A stretch of 20,461 nucleotides of DNA, from contig JAGWZD010000003.1 in NCBI GenBank assembly GCA_018968995.1, forward strand, positions 1 to 20,461, read 5' to 3'. The stretch is from Bdellovibrionales bacterium. GTDB taxonomy: Bacteria; Bdellovibrionota; UBA1018. The position numbers and the translations under genes are program-made. The notes beneath the pieces are model-generated. The model was not told the origin of the DNA and made no database searches. It worked only from the letters and a program-made list of their open reading frames with translations. Positions 1 to 8,206 of the stretch are shown piece by piece; the stretch's first letter is position 1, and each line of letters starts with the position of its first letter.

Positions 1-1567
1 CCGTCTGAAACGACTTTTCTCGGAGGGCATGAGACAAAAGATCCTTGACCTCGATCAGCTCGGCTAACCTAGATTCTGAATTTTCTCCTTGTAGCCGCCG
101 CTGGGATCGAAAGCCCTCTTCTACCTGGTCTGCGCTCAACAATCCCATGAATCGACCTTGAGAATCCACAACGGCAACAAAGGGATAACGTCCTTGAAGC
201 ACCAATCGGCGACACTCTTCAATTGAAACCGTCGCTTGTACCGACTGAAAGTCTCGAACCATGGCGTCCCCCGCAGTGATGGTGCTTAAGACTGAAGTGG
301 CTCGACCCGACCGAATCGGGAACCTCTTTGACTCAAGGGCTGAATGGATCCAGGATTCGGCCTGAAGTCTTTCGGCCAGATACCGAGAAAACCAACCGAC
401 CAACAAGGCGGGAATCAGAATGCTTCCACTGCCACTGAGTTCATAGGCAAGAACAGCCACGGTAATCGGGGTACGAAACCACACTACGGTCCATGCCACC
501 GCTCCGAGCAGCACCGCGTTGGGAATTGCCCCAGCATGAATCGCACCCACATTTTGTAATCCACGCAGTCCGCACAAGGACACCGCCGCCCCCAACAGGA
601 ATGCTGGCCACCACACACCCATAGTACCGATTCCCACATAGACAGCACACACGGTCAGAAACAAGCAAAGTGAGAGGCCTATCAGCGCGTGTAATGAAAG
701 CTCATTTCGAACCAAAGCCTCAAAGAATTTCGGCATGGATCCCATACTTTGAGGAGACAGAATCACTACAGAAACAAGCAATACACCCGCAAACAAAGTA
801 GCGATCGAGGCCCTCTGCTTACCCCAGCGATCAACAAGAACTCGAATATTTCTGATGATCCAGAAGGCCAATACCGCCCCTACAGAGCAGACCAAACAGA
901 CAAAAAGAGCCGAAATCCATTCCTTCAGATCGTGAAATCGAAATCCCCAAAGATGAGAAAGACGTGAATGAAGCCCAAAGGTGGACAAACCCAGAGGACT
1001 AAAAATACCAGAGAAAAACTGCATTCCCACATAGGCAGAGATCGATGCGAGTACGGAAGTCAGCACATGACCCCCGATAGACAATTCAGCAGGTAGCAAT
1101 ACGGCAGCAAAAGGGGCTCCAAATCCGGCACTCAATCCAGCGGCGAGTGATAGTGCAGCGTCTGTGCGTCGCCGAAGATCTGACCAACGCGACGAAGCCG
1201 TACGCCCGAACATTCGTAGCGACTGAGAGACTTCTGAAGCGACCCCTTCAGCTCCGTAACCATATCCCATTCCAGAAAAAATCCAGGTCACCAAACCACG
1301 TAGCATCCATCGCGACGGACGATCCAATAATCCGGGAGAATGGATATGAATTAATAAATCGGCTGCGCCATCATATCGCTCCAAATTTACTGCTGAAGGC
1401 TCACCCTCATGAAAATATTGAACAATCGCAATCCCTAAAACCAAGGCTATTGTGATGAGAATAGCAAAAATAGCAGAGAAACGGGTTGCTCCAGCGGCCA
1501 TGGACATTGCAAACGCCATCGAAACAAGCAGAGAAGCGAAAAAACCATGAAGGATTGCTGCAATCAT
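1..1567 (-). CDS. ClC-family chloride channel/antiporter-like protein with C-terminal CBS domains (partial, 3' end off window)
   Basis: I translated this by hand from the ATG at 1567; the frame is open to the window edge (about 522 codons seen). The membrane part matches ClC proteins. Residues 105-108 read GAEG where ClC has GREGP, and the gating glutamate is kept at 107. Then come a segment like 'AGLSAGFGAPFAAVLLPAEL', a GVWWP motif in place of GxFxP, and a run ending 'RTPITVAVLAYELSG', typical of the C-terminal half of the membrane domain. A CBS domain follows (around 'AMVRDF...RYPFVAVVDSQGRFMGLL'), with a second CBS domain presumably truncated by the edge. ClC proteins move chloride across the inner membrane, as channels or as Cl-/H+ exchangers. 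The ATG overlaps the glmS TGA in an ATGA arrangement, so translation is probably coupled to glmS. The GSGIP motif is absent and the N-terminus is about 40 residues shorter than in E. coli ClcA. The family call is firm; transport activity is uncertain. Confidence 0.85.
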   Translation of the reverse strand, partial: MIAAILHGFFASLLVSMAFAMSMAAGATRFSAIFAILITIALVLGIAIVQYFHEGEPSAVNLERYDGAADLLIHIHSPGLLDRPSRWMLRGLVTWIFSGMGYGYGAEGVASEVSQSLRMFGRTASSRWSDLRRRTDAALSLAAGLSAGFGAPFAAVLLPAELSIGGHVLTSVLASISAYVGMQFFSGIFSPLGLSTFGLHSRLSHLWGFRFHDLKEWISALFVCLVCSVGAVLAFWIIRNIRVLVDRWGKQRASIATLFAGVLLVSVVILSPQSMGSMPKFFEALVRNELSLHALIGLSLCLFLTVCAVYVGIGTMGVWWPAFLLGAAVSLCGLRGLQNVGAIHAGAIPNAVLLGAVAWTVVWFRTPITVAVLAYELSGSGSILIPALLVGWFSRYLAERLQAESWIHSALESKRFPIRSGRATSVLSTITAGDAMVRDFQSVQATVSIEECRRLVLQGRYPFVAVVDSQGRFMGLLSADQVEEGFRSQRRLQGENSESRLAELIEVKDLLSHALREKSFQT

Positions 1568-3417
1568 TCGACGGTCACGCTCTTTGCTAAATTGCGAGGT
1601 TTGTCGATATCAGTCCCCTTTAAGACAGCAAACTCGTAACTCAGCAACTGAATCACTGGTGTTAATACAAAAGGGATGAGTGATTCATGAATTTCCATTT
1701 CAGGCAGCGGAATCCAGAAATGCGAAACCTTTCTCAAACTTTCATCGCGCGGATTACCGATACCAAGAACCTGAGCACCACGAGCCTTCACTTCTTCCAG
1801 GTTTGAGAAGGTCTTCTCTCTCCATGCATCGTTTGGGGCCAACACAATCACTGCGATATCTTGGTCTATCATAGCGATCGGACCATGCTTCAGCTCGCCA
1901 GCCGCATAGCCCTCGGCATGAACATATGCGATCTCCTTCAACTTAAGCGCGGCCTCGAGCGCGAGCGGAAAACAATAGCCACGACCAATAAAGAAAAATC
2001 CTCTCAAATTTAAAAGCTTCTTTGCAGTTTCTCGAATTGCCTGGCGCAATGGACTTCGAACATCGAGATACCCTGACAGCAAATGAGGTAGGCGCAGGGT
2101 CTGAGAGAAGATCTCATCAGCATCTGCCGACTGACCCCGTCTTTTACCTAAAAACGCTGCAAAACATAAAAGTGTGAGCATTTGGACGGTAAAAGTTTTT
2201 GTGGCAGCAACGCCGATTTCCGGCCCCGCATTCGTAAATACTGCCGCCTGGGCCTCTCTCGCCAAAGTACTTCCACGGGTGTTGGTTACCGCTATCGTTG
2301 GAAATCCCTTTTTTCGAAGCTCCGTAATCACGGCTAACGTATCAGCAGTCTCTCCTGATTGAGATACTCCGATAACCAGAGTGCGTTTATCGATAGCCGG
2401 ATCGCGGTAACGGAACTCGCTCGCAAGCTCGACAGAGACTGGAACGCGAGCCCATTTCTCAAGCCAATATTTTCCCATGAGGGATGCATGCCAAGCCGTT
2501 CCGCAGGCAACGATCACGATTCTTTCAGCAGTATTTAAAAGCTCCACTGCCGGCTGAGCTGCAAGTGGAAAACTTTCAGCAGATGCACGGTCCAAAAGAC
2601 CGTTTAAAGTGTCTACCATCGCTGAGGGTTGTTCAAAAATCTCCTTAAGCATGTAATGATCGTAACCCTGCTTGTCGAGCGCAGCCGGCGACCAATCTAA
2701 AACCGAGGTTGAGCGCGAGACGGTTGCCCCCGTTTTTAGATCGCTAAAAGAAATTCCACTGGAAGTACCGAGAACTAAATCGCCGTGTTCTAAGAACACT
2801 ACCTCTCGGGTGTATTCTAATAGTGGCTGCGCATCGCTAGCAAGAATCACCCCGCCTTTTGGATCTACAGCCGCCACCAAAGGAGAGCCGTTTCTTACCC
2901 CTACAACAGTCCCTGGCTCTTTCTCGCTCATCACTACGACGCTACAGGCACCCGTGACCTCTCTAAAGCTCTCAGCGACCGCCGTCTTCAGAGATTTTCC
3001 GGATTCCATTTTCTCAAAAACCAAAAAACCGAAAAGCTCGCTATCTGTTTCTGAAACGGGTTGATGACCTCGATGGACAAGGTCTCGCTTGATCTCCTGA
3101 TAATTTTCAATAATTCCATTATGAACTAGGACAACATGCCCTGTGCGATGAGGATGAGCATTTTGCGTCGTAGGCTTTCCATGCGTTGCCCATCGTGTGT
3201 GCCCAATTCCGCAGCGAGCCTCTGCAGACTCGGGGAACTGATTGATTAATTTCTCGACGTTTTCAAGCTTGCCTTCAGATTTTTGAATCTCAATCTTAGA
3301 TCCACGAAAAAATGCCACCCCCGCTGAATCGTAGCCGCGGTACTCGAGTCGACGTAAGCCACGCAACAAAACGTCTACAGCGGGCCGCTGCCCGACATAC
3401 CCAACGATTCCGCACAT
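1564..3417 (-). CDS. glmS: Glutamine-fructose-6-phosphate aminotransferase (isomerizing)
   Basis: This cytosolic enzyme makes glucosamine-6-phosphate from fructose-6-phosphate and glutamine, the first step towards UDP-GlcNAc for peptidoglycan and LPS. The protein has 617 residues (E. coli GlmS has 609). It begins MCGIVGYVG, placing the catalytic cysteine of the class II glutaminase directly after the initiator Met. The glutaminase domain includes HTRWATHGKPT and HNGIIENY. Two SIS sugar-isomerase domains follow, with SQSGETADTL in the first and EAALKLKEIAYVHAEGY in the second, and the chain ends in the invariant-type tail NLAKSVTVE. An in-frame GTG at 3423 would extend it by two residues, but only two bases separate that codon from the AGGAG ribosome site. 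The ATG at 3417 has normal 8-base spacing and exposes the required Cys. It lies 11 bp after glmU, with its ribosome site abutting the glmU stop. No glmS ribozyme-like leader is possible in so short a gap. Confidence 0.97.
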   Translation of the reverse strand: MCGIVGYVGQRPAVDVLLRGLRRLEYRGYDSAGVAFFRGSKIEIQKSEGKLENVEKLINQFPESAEARCGIGHTRWATHGKPTTQNAHPHRTGHVVLVHNGIIENYQEIKRDLVHRGHQPVSETDSELFGFLVFEKMESGKSLKTAVAESFREVTGACSVVVMSEKEPGTVVGVRNGSPLVAAVDPKGGVILASDAQPLLEYTREVVFLEHGDLVLGTSSGISFSDLKTGATVSRSTSVLDWSPAALDKQGYDHYMLKEIFEQPSAMVDTLNGLLDRASAESFPLAAQPAVELLNTAERIVIVACGTAWHASLMGKYWLEKWARVPVSVELASEFRYRDPAIDKRTLVIGVSQSGETADTLAVITELRKKGFPTIAVTNTRGSTLAREAQAAVFTNAGPEIGVAATKTFTVQMLTLLCFAAFLGKRRGQSADADEIFSQTLRLPHLLSGYLDVRSPLRQAIRETAKKLLNLRGFFFIGRGYCFPLALEAALKLKEIAYVHAEGYAAGELKHGPIAMIDQDIAVIVLAPNDAWREKTFSNLEEVKARGAQVLGIGNPRDESLRKVSHFWIPLPEMEIHESLIPFVLTPVIQLLSYEFAVLKGTDIDKPRNLAKSVTVE

Positions 3418-3428
3418 AATCACTACTC

Positions 3429-4865
3429 CTATTTACGATACTTCTGAGCGTATCCAGGCTTATTCACTTGGCGCGATCGGGCCACAGCCAGAGAGCCTGC
3501 TTCGACGTCCTCAGTAATGGTAGAGCCCGATGCGACATAGGCTCCCTTGCCAATCTTTACAGGAGCTACTGCCTGACAATCACTGCCCATAAAGACGTCG
3601 TCTTCAATTAATGTCACATTTTTCGTCTTACCGTCGTAGTTGCAGGTGATGAAGCCGCAACCAATGTTCACATTTTCACCCACCACTGCGTCGCCCAGAT
3701 AGGAAAGATGAGAAACACTGGTTTTGCGACCGAGCTTTGCCTTCTTTAGCTCGACAAAATTCCCGACTTTACACTCTTCACCCACCTCAGAGCCTGGCCT
3801 GAGGTGAGCGTAAGGTCCGACACTAGCTCCAGTCCCAATGACTGCGTCCTCACCAACCGTACCGGCCTTCACTATAGCCCCGGATCCCACGTCCACATTC
3901 TTCAAAACCACATGGGGTCCAATTTTCGCACCATTTCGAATCACACTACGGCCCTGAAGCAGGACGTTTGGTGACACTTCAGCAATTCCGTCAAAGACCA
4001 CCTTTGAGTCCACCCAGGTCAACTCAGGAGCAATGAATCTCACTCCTGAGCGGGCCCATTTCTGAATAATTCTCTGATTCAAATATCGCCCTGCTTGGGA
4101 AAGCTCCCAGGGGTCATTGACACCGCGAAGGTCTTGAGACTCGGACCACTGGAAGACCTCGATCTTTTTCTGTGCGCGAGAGGCCTGTGAGACTAGATCC
4201 GTAAGATAATATTCCGCCTGTGCGTTTTTATTCGTTACCCGCGAGAGACCTGTTTTCAGAAACTGACCTTGAAACAGATAAATGGAGGTGCCTACCTCGT
4301 GTAGCTCTTTTTCGCGCTGAGTAGCGTCCTTCTCTTCGACAATACGCAGGACGGGCCCGGCCTTACCTCTTCGGACCACCCGTCCGTAGCCTGTAGGGTC
4401 TCCCAGAACGCAGGTTAATAGTCGCATGACCGAAGACCGGCCCAGCTCCTCGGTCATCTGGGCAATCAACTCTGGAGAGACCAAAGGCAGGTCTCCAGGT
4501 AACACGAGAACCGGAACCCTACTTTTGAGAACTGCTTCTCCCCAAGGGGAGTCCATAGCAAAGCGGGCGGCATGCCCCGTCCCCTTTTGTTCGGGCTGAA
4601 AAATAAAGTTTAGGTCCAAATCAGAGTAGGAGTCATTTGAACGAATCTGTTTCTCGACATGCTCTTTGCCATGACCCACAACAATCGCCACTGTCGCCGA
4701 GGGAATAGCCTGCCGGACCCCGTCCAAAATATGAAAAATCATCGGCTGGCCCGCGATTTCCTGCAGAACCTTGGGAAGATCCGACTTCATCCGCTTGCCT
4801 TGTCCGGCAGCAAGAATAATGACAGCACACTGAGGTGCCTTCGCGCTTCTCGTTTTTTGGGGCAT
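3429..4865 (-). CDS. glmU: Bifunctional UDP-N-acetylglucosamine pyrophosphorylase / glucosamine-1-phosphate N-acetyltransferase
   Basis: GlmU acetylates glucosamine-1-phosphate and then couples it to UTP, giving UDP-GlcNAc for peptidoglycan and LPS synthesis. The 478-residue protein (E. coli has 456) opens with the nucleotidyltransferase motif LAAGQGKRMKSDLPKVL. QKGTGHAARFA, the metal-site region PGDLPLVSPE and YGRVVR follow. From about residue 270 the chain becomes a left-handed beta-helix of hexapeptide repeats. It contains the acetyltransferase histidine in VSHLSYLGDAVVG and the conserved CGFITCNYDGKTK. The start at 4865 is fixed because a TGA stop lies in frame immediately upstream; the ribosome site there is weak. 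It is the first gene of a glmU-glmS-clc run and is divergent from the dksA-like gene. The glmU-glmS order is the same as in E. coli. Confidence 0.97.
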   Translation of the reverse strand: MPQKTRSAKAPQCAVIILAAGQGKRMKSDLPKVLQEIAGQPMIFHILDGVRQAIPSATVAIVVGHGKEHVEKQIRSNDSYSDLDLNFIFQPEQKGTGHAARFAMDSPWGEAVLKSRVPVLVLPGDLPLVSPELIAQMTEELGRSSVMRLLTCVLGDPTGYGRVVRRGKAGPVLRIVEEKDATQREKELHEVGTSIYLFQGQFLKTGLSRVTNKNAQAEYYLTDLVSQASRAQKKIEVFQWSESQDLRGVNDPWELSQAGRYLNQRIIQKWARSGVRFIAPELTWVDSKVVFDGIAEVSPNVLLQGRSVIRNGAKIGPHVVLKNVDVGSGAIVKAGTVGEDAVIGTGASVGPYAHLRPGSEVGEECKVGNFVELKKAKLGRKTSVSHLSYLGDAVVGENVNIGCGFITCNYDGKTKNVTLIEDDVFMGSDCQAVAPVKIGKGAYVASGSTITEDVEAGSLAVARSRQVNKPGYAQKYRK

Positions 4866-5100
4866 TCACTTGGGTTAGCGGAAAATGAATCTGACGAAAA
4901 GTCGAAAAGCACCTGAACACTCCCCCCAGAGATGCCCCGGAACGCCCAAATCAGAATTCTGATAATTTCTTAGAAAAACGAATTCTTTGAATTGACTCTC
5001 CTTAGAACTCCTTATAAACACCTAGGGGTCAAGTGGTACCAGACTTAAACTCTAGGGAATGGCCGTCAAAAAGCCATCATGATGGGGAGAGATTATAGAG
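4866..5100. promoter_or_regulatory. Divergent intergenic region between glmU and the dksA-like gene
   Basis: This 235-bp stretch has no gene and must carry promoters for both directions. On the plus strand a TTGACT box at 4992-4997 and TATAAA at 5013-5018 are 15 bp apart, slightly short for a sigma-70 promoter, and would serve the dksA-like gene. A perfect 14-bp palindrome, ATCAGAATTCTGAT, lies at 4950-4963. A shorter inverted repeat, AATTC-TTT-GAATT, lies at 4981-4993 and overlaps the putative -35 box. No clear promoter for glmU was found on the minus strand. The promoter boxes are a reading by eye. Confidence 0.4.
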
Positions 5101-5463
5101 ATGGACCAGAAAACGCTGACTCGATTCCGAAAGACTCTGCTCGAAGAAAAGCAGAGAATCCTAAATAACTCTGAAAATGCCATTAGAAATGAATTGGCCC
5201 TTTCGACTGACGACCTGGCAGATGAGACTGATCTGACCGTTAGTGAAATGAGCCAAAATCTCATTTTTAAACTACGTGACCGTGAAAGACAGCTTCTCGC
5301 AAAGATTGATCAAGCCCTTGCCAGGATGGACCAAGGGGTATTCGGGACTTGCGAGGACTGCGAGGAGCCCATTGAGCCGCGACGTCTCGAAGCTCGGCCG
5401 GTGTCGACCCTCTGTATTGCGTGCAAAGAAAGAGCGGAGCACAAAGAAAAGATTTACGCTTAA
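5101..5463 (+). CDS. dksA: DksA/TraR-family RNA polymerase-binding transcription factor
   Basis: The 120-residue cytosolic protein has the DksA layout. An N-terminal alpha-helical coiled coil (roughly residues 5-75) is followed by a C4 zinc finger with Cys84, Cys87, Cys105 and Cys108 (C-x2-C-x17-C-x2-C) and the family-typical stretch RRLEARPVSTLC. DksA proteins bind the RNA polymerase secondary channel and, often with ppGpp, adjust rRNA and amino-acid promoters. The acidic coiled-coil tip of E. coli DksA (DxxDxA) aligns with D41-E-T-D44-L-T46, so both aspartates are kept but the alanine is threonine. It is shorter than E. coli DksA (151 residues) because the N-terminus is reduced. The start has a GGGGAG ribosome site 11 bases upstream. 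It is a single-gene unit closed by the terminator at 5489. The family is certain; equivalence to E. coli DksA rather than another TraR-type paralogue is likely but unproven. Confidence 0.88.
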   Translation: MDQKTLTRFRKTLLEEKQRILNNSENAIRNELALSTDDLADETDLTVSEMSQNLIFKLRDRERQLLAKIDQALARMDQGVFGTCEDCEEPIEPRRLEARPVSTLCIACKERAEHKEKIYA

Positions 5464-5488
5464 GAAAAGTCCGTTTTTCCGCTGTTTT

Positions 5489-5521
5489 AAAGCCCTGGCC
5501 CATAAGCCAGGGCTTTTTTTT
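5489..5521 (+). terminator. Intrinsic terminator after the dksA-like gene
   Basis: A perfect 11-bp stem (5489-5499 with 5506-5516; arms AAAGCCCTGGC and GCCAGGGCTTT) closes a six-base loop. It runs into eight consecutive T residues at 5514-5521. It lies 26 bp after the stop codon, so lon should have its own promoter. Confidence 0.93.
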
Positions 5522-5522
5522 A

Positions 5523-5728
5523 TTCATTCTGCAAGTCCGACAACGCTTTGTCGACGAGATTCTGACTCTGGATTCGTCAATAAAATACTGAAAACTCAGG
5601 CATTTTTAAGTGTCCCGATGCGGTGTTTTATCTAAAGCGCCTCCCACAATCAGCCGAACCATTACTTGTAAGTTTTGGTGGAAGTTGAAGCAGTAAACTT
5701 TTGCAACTGGGCGCTTGGAGGCGCGTAA
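5523..5728 (+). promoter_or_regulatory. lon promoter/leader region with a possibly occluded ribosome-binding site
   Basis: This 206-bp non-coding stretch precedes lon. The ribosome site GGAGG (5717-5721) stands seven bases before the ATG. It lies in the loop of a GCGC-TTGGAG-GCGC hairpin (5711-5724). GGAGGCGC (5717-5724) is also exactly complementary to GCGCCTCC at 5637-5644, upstream in the same leader. A TAAACT box at 5694-5699 could be a -10 element, but it lacks a well-spaced -35. No CIRCE repeat was seen. Whether the transcript includes 5637 depends on the start site, which I cannot place. Confidence 0.4.
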
Positions 5729-8197
5729 ATGGTGACCAACTACGACGGTGAACAAATTGAAATCCCACAGTCACTACCGATGTTGCCCGTACGGGACATC
5801 GTGGTTTTCCCCTACATGATCATTCCTTTGTTTGTGGGGCGCGACTCCTCAATCAAGAGTGTGGAAGAGGCGCTTGCCCGGAACGATCGACTGATCCTTC
5901 TAGCCTCTCAGAAAGACATTAGCGACGAGCACCCCTCGCCTGAAGGCATTTACAAAACGGGCACTGTCGCGATGATCATGCGCATGCGCAAGCTTCCGGA
6001 CGGTAGGATCAAGATCCTGACCCAAGGACTATGCAAAGCGCAGATTGAAGAGTTTCAGCAGAGCGATCCGTTCTTCGAAGTGAAGATCAAGAAAATCGAA
6101 GACGACTCTCACACGACTAAGAGCGAGAGCGAGGCTCTCATGCGCTCGGTACGTGAGCAACTGGAACGAGTGATCTCCCTCGGCAAGGTTCTGTCTCCAG
6201 ATATCCTCATGGTCTTGGATGATATCCACGATCCAGGCCGTCTGGCAGATCTGGTCGCTTCGAACTTGGGCCTAAAGGTCTCTGAAGCACAATCTATCCT
6301 TGAGACGACCAATACGTTCGAGCGTCTGAAGAAAATCTATGAAGTTCTCGCGCGCGAAATTGAAGTTCTGACCATCCAAGCTAAGATACGCTCTCAGGCT
6401 AAGGATGAGATGACCAAGTCGCAGAAGGAGTACTTCCTTCGCGAGCAGATCCGGGCCATCAAATCGGAGCTTGGGGACAGCGATCAGAAAGGTGAAGAGA
6501 TGAACGAGCTTCGCGAGAAGGTCGCGAACTCGAAGATGCCAGCAGAAGTTGAGACAGAGGCCATGAAACAGCTGGCGCGTCTTGAGCGGATGCATCCAGA
6601 CGCGTCTGAAGCGTCCATGCTTCGCACCTATCTGGACTGGCTGATCGAGACTCCATGGAGCAAACAAACCGTGGATAATCTGGATCTTGCTCACGCGAAA
6701 AAGATCCTCGACGAGGACCATCATAACCTCGACAAGATCAAAGAGCGCGTTCTCGAGTACCTAGCGGTTCGCAAACTCAAAGAGAAGATGAAGGGTCCAA
6801 TCCTCTGCTTCTCGGGCCCTCCTGGTGTGGGTAAGACCTCGCTGGGTCGCTCGATTGCCAAGGCACTGGGTCGAGAGTTTGTACGCATCTCTTTAGGTGG
6901 AGTGAAGGACGAAGCCGAAATCCGAGGTCACCGCCGGACATACGTAGGCGCCCTTCCGGGTCGAATTGTCCAAGGTTTGAAGCAAGCGGGAACAAACAAC
7001 CCGATCTTCGTTCTGGATGAAATCGATAAGCTCGGCAGTGACTTCCGCGGAGATCCGTCAGCTGCGTTGCTTGAGGTCCTCGACCCCGAGCAGAACTTCA
7101 GCTTCCGCGACCACTACCTGAACGTACCGTTTGACCTCACAAACGTCATGTTCATTGCGACCTGCAACAACTTGGAGACGATCCCATCGGCACTTCGTGA
7201 CCGCATGGAAGTAATCCAGCTGCCAGGTTACACCGAGGAAGAGAAATTCTTCATTTCGAGAAAGTACCTGGTCCCAAAGCAGACTTCCGAAAACGGGATC
7301 ACGGACAAGCAGATCGAAGTCACTGATGAGGCGATCAAGTCTGTCGTATCACAGTACACTCGCGAGTCGGGCCTGCGTAATCTCGAACGCTTAGTTGCAA
7401 CCCTTTGCCGAAAGACTGCCCGTCTGGTGGCCGAAGGTAAGACCGAGAAGACAGTGGTCGACAAGGAACTGGTTGGGAAATTCCTCGGCCCAGCTCCGTT
7501 CACTCGGGAAGACGAGCAGGACAAAGATGAAGTGGGCATTGCTACTGGACTTGCCTGGACCTCCGTTGGTGGAGAGATCCTCTACGTTGAGACCACCACG
7601 ATGAAAGGTAAAGGAGGCATCATCCTCACGGGTCAACTCGGGGATGTGATGAAGGAATCGGGGCAAGCTGCTCTTGGCTTGATCCGATGGAGAGCGGAGG
7701 ATTTCGGTATCGACGAAGACATCTTCGCGAACACAGACATCCACGTGCACTTCCCTCAGGGCGCAATCCCGAAAGACGGTCCATCGGCGGGGATTACTAT
7801 GGCCTCGGCGATCATCTCACGGCTCACGGGAATTCCGATCCGAAAAGATGTTGCGATGACTGGCGAAATCACCCTCACCGGTAAGGTCCTCCCGATCGGC
7901 GGACTCAAGGAAAAGGCGCTGGCTGCGATGCGACACGGCATCAAAACTATCATCATTCCTGAGCGGAACAAGAAAGACCTGGAGGACATCCCCCAGGAAT
8001 TTCGCGATCAGCTGACCTTTGTGCCGGTAAAGACGATCGACGATGTGCTGGAAGTAGTACTTTCCAGGAAGATTGTGGGAGAGCGTGTACGCCGCTCCCC
8101 AATCGCATCGACCGACGAAGCACCCTCGAGAACCACTCGCACCGGAGCGAAGAAGAAGCCTGGCTTGGCTGCGGACTCGGGCGGATTTGCAGCGTAA
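5729..8197 (+). CDS. lon: ATP-dependent protease Lon (LonA type)
   Basis: Lon is the soluble cytosolic AAA+ protease that degrades misfolded and selected regulatory proteins. The 822-residue chain (E. coli 784) shows the full LonA layout. The N-terminal substrate-binding domain starts at PMLPVRDIVVFPYM and is followed by a helical linker. The AAA+ module has Walker A GPPGVGKTS (363-371, Lys369) and Walker B FVLDEIDKL. The protease domain holds the catalytic dyad, Ser686 in PKDGPSAG and Lys729 in GGLKEKALAA. The last 35 or so residues are a Ser/Thr/Lys-rich tail that looks disordered and accounts for most of the extra length. The ATG has a GGAGG ribosome site at seven bases, possibly masked by RNA structure. 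No terminator follows, and the next gene begins ten bases downstream, suggesting some co-transcription. Confidence 0.97.
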   Translation: MVTNYDGEQIEIPQSLPMLPVRDIVVFPYMIIPLFVGRDSSIKSVEEALARNDRLILLASQKDISDEHPSPEGIYKTGTVAMIMRMRKLPDGRIKILTQGLCKAQIEEFQQSDPFFEVKIKKIEDDSHTTKSESEALMRSVREQLERVISLGKVLSPDILMVLDDIHDPGRLADLVASNLGLKVSEAQSILETTNTFERLKKIYEVLAREIEVLTIQAKIRSQAKDEMTKSQKEYFLREQIRAIKSELGDSDQKGEEMNELREKVANSKMPAEVETEAMKQLARLERMHPDASEASMLRTYLDWLIETPWSKQTVDNLDLAHAKKILDEDHHNLDKIKERVLEYLAVRKLKEKMKGPILCFSGPPGVGKTSLGRSIAKALGREFVRISLGGVKDEAEIRGHRRTYVGALPGRIVQGLKQAGTNNPIFVLDEIDKLGSDFRGDPSAALLEVLDPEQNFSFRDHYLNVPFDLTNVMFIATCNNLETIPSALRDRMEVIQLPGYTEEEKFFISRKYLVPKQTSENGITDKQIEVTDEAIKSVVSQYTRESGLRNLERLVATLCRKTARLVAEGKTEKTVVDKELVGKFLGPAPFTREDEQDKDEVGIATGLAWTSVGGEILYVETTTMKGKGGIILTGQLGDVMKESGQAALGLIRWRAEDFGIDEDIFANTDIHVHFPQGAIPKDGPSAGITMASAIISRLTGIPIRKDVAMTGEITLTGKVLPIGGLKEKALAAMRHGIKTIIIPERNKKDLEDIPQEFRDQLTFVPVKTIDDVLEVVLSRKIVGERVRRSPIASTDEAPSRTTRTGAKKKPGLAADSGGFAA

Positions 8198-8206
8198 GAT
8201 CGAACC

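Noticed and set aside
6272..6724. 150-codon minus-strand frame inside lon
   Set aside because: Shadow of the lon coding sequence, with no supporting start signal or protein features.
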